From Xenoacremonium recifei (Eukaryota; Ascomycota; Sordariomycetes; Hypocreales; Nectriaceae), in assembly GCA_012184525.1 (NCBI GenBank), contig WOFQ01000003.1, forward strand, positions 372,001-436,000: 64,000 nucleotides of DNA, in the 5' to 3' direction. Under the pieces are notes generated by a model, which saw nothing but the letters and a program-made list of their open reading frames with translations, had not been told where the DNA came from and made no database searches. The translations under genes were made by a program, and so were the position numbers. How positions within the stretch are numbered: the first letter of the stretch is position 1; the number at the start of each line of letters is the position of its first letter. Of the stretch, positions 59,053-64,000 are shown piece after piece.

Positions 59053-59634
59053 ATGTTCGACCCCTCTCCTCCACCGCCCGAGGAGTCCTGTCCCTTCTGC
59101 ACCATCGCCTCCGCCTACACGCCCTACGACCCGCTCCATCCCCCAGACGCCTCCTCTCCCCAGATCAACCCCGAGCTCGTCTCCCCCACGGCCTTCATCG
59201 TGCTCTCCACGCCCAGCCTCATGGCCTTCCTGGACATCCTGCCCCTAAGCCCGGGCCACTTGCTGCTCTGCACGCGCACGCACCGGCCCAAGCTCAGCGA
59301 CGTGTCGCCGCAAGAAGCCGCACAGCTAGGCGCGTCTCTGCGCGTGCTCTCGCAGGCTATGGCGCGCGCAACGGGCGTCGAGGACTGGAACGTCGTGCAG
59401 AACAACGGCGCCGCGGCTGCACAGGTCGTGCCGCACATGCACTACCACCTGATTCCGCGCCCGGAGATTCGCGCCAGTGGGCGGCGCAGCGAGAGCTTCA
59501 CCATGTTTGGGCGGGGGCAGCGCGAGGAGCTGGACGATGACGAGGCGGCGATCCTGGCGGCCGACTTCCGGAGGTGTGTGGCCGAGGTGCTGAGGGAGGA
59601 GGAGGAGGAAGACGACGCCAAAGCAAAGCTGTGA
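59053..59634 (+). CDS. HIT-family nucleotide hydrolase/transferase
   Basis: A single exon of 193 aa starting MFDPSPPPPEESCPFC. The HIT motif is HMHYHLIPR near residue 140, the catalytic His being central. Other family blocks are DILPLSPGHLLLCTRTH and WNVVQNNGAAAAQVVPHMH. CPFC near the start is the zinc-type pair seen in several HIT proteins. It likely cleaves dinucleoside polyphosphates or AMP-linked nucleotides in the cytosol or nucleus. The acidic end (EEEEEDDAKAKL) is unusual but low complexity. Upstream in-frame codons exist but lack an ATG until 59053. Codon use is very GC-rich compared with neighbours. Confidence 0.93.
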   Translation: MFDPSPPPPEESCPFCTIASAYTPYDPLHPPDASSPQINPELVSPTAFIVLSTPSLMAFLDILPLSPGHLLLCTRTHRPKLSDVSPQEAAQLGASLRVLSQAMARATGVEDWNVVQNNGAAAAQVVPHMHYHLIPRPEIRASGRRSESFTMFGRGQREELDDDEAAILAADFRRCVAEVLREEEEEDDAKAKL

Positions 59635-59756
59635 GGACTCAATGCCATGTACGGATGGATGGATCACAGGGCACCTCAACATGTCGAATTTTACGTCTAT
59701 TTCGGGCGGGCTACATTGTGAGTTTTCTCCTCTCCCCCCTATCTCTATTCTACACT

Positions 59757-60764
59757 CTACTCATCATCGCCAAAGAACACCCGAATGGGCAGCCACTTAT
59801 CGCCGCACACCTTAAACCGCTCAGGGAACGCATCCAGCGCCTTGACCTCCTCATCCGTCAACTCCCAGCCGTCCAGCTGCCAGTTGGCGTCGATGCGCTT
59901 CGGCGTGACGCTCTTGGGGATAACGCTCCAGCCCTTCTGCAGCCCCCACATGAGCAACACCTGCTGCGGCGTCTTGCCCTTGGCCTCGGCCATCTTGAGG
60001 AGCGTGTCGTTGGTGTAGAGCGGCGAGTCGGTCGAGCCCAGGCACGAGTAGCCGGTGCTGTGGATGCCCTTGGAGGTGTTGTAGGCGACGAGCTTGGGCG
60101 AGGGGTTGCAGGGGTGCAGCTCGATCTGGTTGACGGCGGGGACGATCTGATTTCACGCAGTCAGTCTTGAGTCCCGAGAGTTACAGGAGGGGAGGGAGGA
60201 TCCAACATACCTTGCAGCTGGGGTCGTTGAGCAGCTTCTCCAGGTTCTGGATGCCAAAGTTGGACACGCCAATGTTGCGCACCTTGCCCGTGCCCACCAG
60301 CTTCTGCATCTCCCGCCACGTATCACGAAAGTCCCAGTCCGGATAATGCTTCTTGAGATCCTCAGGCATACTCGAGCTGGGCCAGTGCATCAGATACAAG
60401 TCGACATACTCGACGCCCAGGTTCGCCAGACTGCGGTCAATCGCCTCAGCCACGCGCTTATGCCACGGGTTGTCCAGCTTGGTCGTCAGCCAGATCTGGT
60501 CGCGCGGCACGCCGCTCGCCTTGATGCCCGCGCCGACCTCGGCCTCGTTGCCGTACGCAAAGGCCGTGTCGATGTGGCGGTAGCCGGCGCGCAGCGCGTG
60601 CTCGACGGCCAGCGCCACCTCGTTGGGCTTGGACTGCCAGGTGCCCAGGCCGACGGCGGGGATCTTGTCGCCCGTGTTGAGCGTGAAGGTGCGGCTGGCG
60701 CATTGTCAGTTTTAATGAGCCTGTTGCAAGTGAGGGGAAGCGCCTACGAGGTCTGCGAAGCCAT
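59757..60764 (-). CDS. Aldo-keto reductase (GCY1/GLD-type)
   Basis: Three exons (60764-60748, 60694-60211, 60146-59757) give 296 aa. N-terminus MASQTSRTFTLNTGDKIPAV; then VGLGTWQSKPNEVALAV, YRHIDTAFAYGNEAEVG (Asp, Tyr), WLTTKLDNPWH (Lys) and YVDLYLMHWPSS (His) give the full catalytic tetrad. GVSNFGIQNLEKLL and WSVIPKSVTPKRI (NADPH 2'-phosphate binding) complete it. It resembles yeast Gcy1/Ypr1 and filamentous glycerol dehydrogenases, reducing aldehydes such as glyceraldehyde. The 17-nt first exon fits the family. The HIT gene ends 123 bp away, convergent. Confidence 0.93.
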
Positions 60765-61789
60765 GATGCTGGATGTGGTGTTGAGTCTGGGTCTGGGACT
60801 AAGTCTGAGTCTGAGTCTCCTTCTCACAATGCGCGCGCACAGGTCAACTCACGCACAGCACTCAGTCTACGGATAAAGAGCAAACAACCGAGAAAACAGC
60901 TTCCTCGATCGCCAGCTCTATATAAATACTGCCCTCTACCCCTCATGACGCACCGCCTGCAAATCCCCCGCCCCCACCGCACATCCTGAATCCTCGGCGT
61001 CTCGGCCCGCGCAGCTTCAGATTGGTGCGCCTGGCCAGCTCCAGCTCCAGCACCACTGGAATCAGGGCTTGTCCTTGATCGTCAGGGCACCGCCGCCGCC
61101 GCCGCCGCTGAACATTCGAGAATTCAATTCCATCCATCTCTTCCACAGAAACGCCGCGGACGGGGATTGCTTGTGTTTGGTGCGGCTGTCGATACGAACT
61201 GCCCCTCCCACGCTTGCTAATCACCGCCGGCGCGCAAGCTACTGTACTGAATGACAGCTCGAGCCCTGATAAGGATGGATGCAATGCGCGGAATAACTAA
61301 CTGGGCGGGTAAATCTGGCGGGGTAAGTTGCCTGGAGCTCTCCATTGGCGGCTTAATCCGGCGGCGTAACTGGACAGGTTTGGGGGCTGAAGATGATCGC
61401 TGTGAATAGCCTCATTGCAGCCCCCAAAGCTCCAGATTCCATTTTCAACTCACAAACTCAGTCACAGTCAGATACCATTCAACAGCACAATTCATTCCGT
61501 CTAAGAGATTGATCGAGAGTTGAATCCCAGTGAAATAGAAACCCGACGAACAAACCAAAAAGATCGTGAACCCCCATTCCAGCAGCGCAAACCTATGCGA
61601 TGGATATTATTGACCCTCCCTTCCCAGACGCTGCCATCGATCGACCCTGAGGTCTTTTGGTCCTAGTCTTCTCAGAGATCACCAGTCCAGTCATGCCAAG
61701 CGAGACAAGAAAACCGCATCGTCCTCTCCAAATCCCCAACGCCATCTCCGCCAAATCCTGATCCCATGTTCTCAGTGCACTCCAGCATT
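60765..61789. other. Intergenic, about 1 kb
   Basis: Contains the aldo-keto reductase promoter (a TATATAAATA element near 60920) and the 3' flank of the bHLH gene. A CCG-rich run near 61090-61115 makes a poly-Arg/poly-Pro open frame that I judge accidental. Confidence 0.45.
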
Positions 61790-62728
61790 CTATCTTCCCA
61801 GCCCAGCATCAAATCGATGCATTCGACCTCTCAACTCCCTCCTTTCTTTCTCCAGCACCCCATTCTGCTTCTCCAGACTCTGGATGCGCTGCATCGCGAG
61901 GTCCAGCACCTCGGCCTTGCTCACCCGTTTCTCTCCCACGCCATCCCGCGCACCACTGGTTGTCGCCGCCGCCGAACCCTCGACGGCCGGCAATGCGTCC
62001 AGCAGCTTCTCGAAGTGGGCATTCAGCCGCTTGCGGTATTGCTGTTCAACCTGATTATGCGCCGCCCGGGCCCGGACCTCCTCGACCGTCTCGGCGGGGC
62101 GAACGGCCGTTGTTGCACTCCGCTTCTTCGGGGCTCGGGACGCCGTGCGGAGCTGCGTGCGTGACTTCTTGGACTTGGATGTCTTGCCCTTGCGGGATGA
62201 CTTCTTGCTGGGTGCTTCCTCGTCCGAGGATGCATGGGCATCTTCTGGCGTCGGCGGTGTGGGGAGGTAAGTCGTATGGGAGATGGTCGCGGGCCAGAGC
62301 GCGGACTGGTTGTATGTGGATGGGCTTGGAAGATCGTACCCCTCCGAGAGAGACGTAGATCCGCGCTTGCTTTGAGGTGGGTTGAAGAAGCCGAGAGATG
62401 GCTCGTCGAAAGATTGAGGAGAATAGTCGGGGAATAGGGCTTCAAGAGGCGTTGTGAAGTCGTTGATGGAGAGTTTTGACGGGAATACTTGGTCGAGGCT
62501 GGGCGTCTCCGGAGAGTGCGAGTGCGAGTGCATTGAACTCTTTGAGTCTATCAGTCAGGCTTCATCACATGGACTCCTGGCATAACGTACTCGAGGCGCC
62601 GTGTACGGGCTCCCGTAGGATAACCGACGTTCGGATTCCATCATCCAAGATTCTCCAACGTTTCCCGTGTCGAACCCTCGCGGGATCCCACCACCTCTAC
62701 TCGCAATCTCGAAATATGTAGAACTCAT
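61790..62728 (-). CDS. bHLH transcription factor
   Basis: Two exons (62728-62591, 62539-61790; GTACGT donor, CAAAG acceptor) give 295 aa. The N-terminal 45 residues (MSSTYFEIASRGGGIPRGFD...) join MHSHSHSPETPSLDQVFPSK. After a Ser/Thr-rich region and a Lys-rich nuclear-localisation-like stretch (KKSSRKGKTSKSKKSR), the bHLH lies at about residues 190-270. Its basic region is RARAAHNQVEQQYRKRLN with H/E/R positions for E-box contact, then FEKLLDALPAV, a loop rich in Ala/Ser, and KRVSKAEVLDLAMQRIQSLE. A short leucine-rich coil follows. It resembles fungal SREBP-/INO4-like bHLH proteins without the membrane part. Target genes unknown. A start only at the second-exon ATG (62533) would lose 48 residues. 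Confidence 0.88.
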
Positions 62729-64000
62729 ATCGATGACTATCGATTGGTTTCGTCGTTCTCAAAAGGCCGCCGGAAACCAGAGGCTAGGTCCTTGACAATG
62801 ACACCTCGTCGTTGAAGGCCTTTGTCTTGTTGATGCTTCAGACTTTGACTGTAGTTTGTAGACCAGATTGTAGCGACGGGTCAAGCAACAGATACTCTTC
62901 AGGTGCAATTCAATAAACGGCAATGCTGTATTCTCAAGACTGAACGATTGTGTCTGTGTGTTCCCGTTCTTCTGCCGGCAGCCATTACGGAGTGGATATC
63001 CAGTCGACGTCCGTGTTGGATCCGGTTGAACTCGGACTCAGTAATTAGGAAATGAAAGGAAGCAAAAAGGGAGCCAAGGAAACTGTCTGGGGGCCAGAGT
63101 CCTAGATATAGGTGCTTCTGACAAGCCCAGCCAAGGGAAATGTGAGAACGCAGGACATCTGGGCAACACAGGGAGGGGTAGACAATGGCCGGGGTGCTGG
63201 GGGGTATGGCTTGACAGATGGTCAAGAGGGTCTGCGATGGAACGGAACCAGAAAGTCAAGTTGTAATGGTACCTATCAGATGACGCCCCTGCAAGGTTGG
63301 GCGTGAGACCCTTCTAGGTCGCGGTCCAATACAGATATGGGAAACTAACGGGCCACAGCAGGAGTTGCATGTTGCCATTGATCCAGCATCAGATCACAGA
63401 CAGTAGCCGAGGGAGCATGGGAGGGCGTACAGGCGCCTCGTCCAGACCTTGCTGGCCTGAGCCCGGCCCCCCGGTAAGGTTCGCGGACTTGTCTTCGTTC
63501 TCGGCGCCGTCTCTTGGAGCTGATGAGTTGGAGGGCCAATCCAGGGACTGTGCTGCTCATCAGGCTCCATGGCCAAGCAGTCTTGGCGGCTTAGCTGGGC
63601 GTACTTTATTTCTGTTAGTAACTGTAGCTTAGAGGCTCCGAACGCGTCACGTAAGATCGACGCTCGGCGACGCTATTCTTGTCCTCTTCAAGGACTAGAA
63701 AGGCACTCTCGTGGATGCACCTACACCCGTGGGGAAGTAGGTTGGGACGGCCATTCCCAGAGCTCGGTTGACGTGAGCGTGCTGATGCACGTGTGGCGTG
63801 AGAGAAACCCGACCTGGGCAAGGCCGGGCGAAAGGCCTTGGGCTGAACGAGCTCGGGAATAACTACCTTTCCATCTGTATTGTTGGTCGAGGGTGTCGGC
63901 CGACTGCGGTGTGGGACGGCATGTATCTTTGTCCAGACGTGAAATGTGATAGATCGGCGATGATGCCGGCCAGTGGATGGCGCTGTTAGGTGCAGCCTCC
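62729..64000. other. Right-end region without recognisable gene, 1.27 kb
   Basis: Begins with the bHLH promoter and 5' UTR. Open frames on both strands from 62.9 to 63.99 kb are short, overlap each other, and show no domain. The GC-rich part near 63.4-63.85 kb could be the 5' flank of a gene beyond the window. Confidence 0.45.

Noticed and set aside
60943..61284. 113-aa Arg- and Gly-rich open frame
   Set aside because: Caused by a CCG-rich run; no other coding support.

Overview
The window is nuclear DNA of a filamentous ascomycete, most likely a Sordariomycete. The signs are many short spliceosomal introns (about 48-110 bp, GT-AG with a few GC-AG), several Zn2Cys6 regulators, Dal5-type MFS permeases, a fungal HIR3, GPI-anchored secreted proteins and an NLR-like STAND protein. 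I cannot name the species. Exon models below are read by eye from splice sites; wherever I give a protein length the exon sum keeps frame.

Layout. (1) 1-13.3 kb is a conserved, gene-dense block: a Zn2Cys6 regulator cut by the left edge, HIR3 (histone chaperone subunit), a ChAPs/BUD7-BCH1 exomer protein, the GPN-loop GTPase GPN1 and the RNA polymerase subunit RPB12. (2) 13.3-16.7 kb is an AT-rich stretch with no recognisable gene. (3) 16.7-23.2 kb holds four consecutive secreted or cell-surface proteins, one of them a cutinase/acetylxylan-esterase family enzyme with a GPI signal. (4) 23.7-38.8 kb is metabolic and regulatory: two Zn2Cys6 regulators, a metallo-beta-lactamase-fold hydrolase, two Dal5-family permeases, a TauD-type Fe(II)/2-oxoglutarate dioxygenase divergent from one permease (a JLP1/SOA1-like sulfonate module by inference), and an amidase with an unclear 5' end. 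(5) 38.8-49.8 kb is a repeat- and relic-rich zone: a small inverted-repeat element, a 23-bp minisatellite, an LTR-like segment, a CmcJ/GA4-desaturase-like gene, a large alpha/beta-hydrolase-NB-ARC-TPR protein, a CorA-like gene broken by a TAG between its two membrane helices, and a patatin phospholipase pseudogene with four in-frame stops. (6) 49.8-62.7 kb is mostly catabolic or housekeeping: arylsulfatase, GH13 alpha-glucosidase, a Kv-beta-type aldo-keto reductase, an HD-phosphohydrolase/UMP-CMP-kinase fusion, a HIT protein, a second aldo-keto reductase and a bHLH factor. The last 1.3 kb shows no gene.

How the genes may work together. The permease-dioxygenase pair, the secreted arylsulfatase and the amidase suggest scavenging of organic sulfur and nitrogen. 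The NLR-like gene sits beside a decayed patatin and a CorA-like relic, which fits a fast-evolving recognition locus, but this is inference. The candidates most worth a second look are the HD-kinase fusion, the NLR/patatin/CorA neighbourhood, the repeat-bearing secreted proteins, and the unusual splicing (18-nt micro-exon, GC-AG introns, an ATG-only exon).
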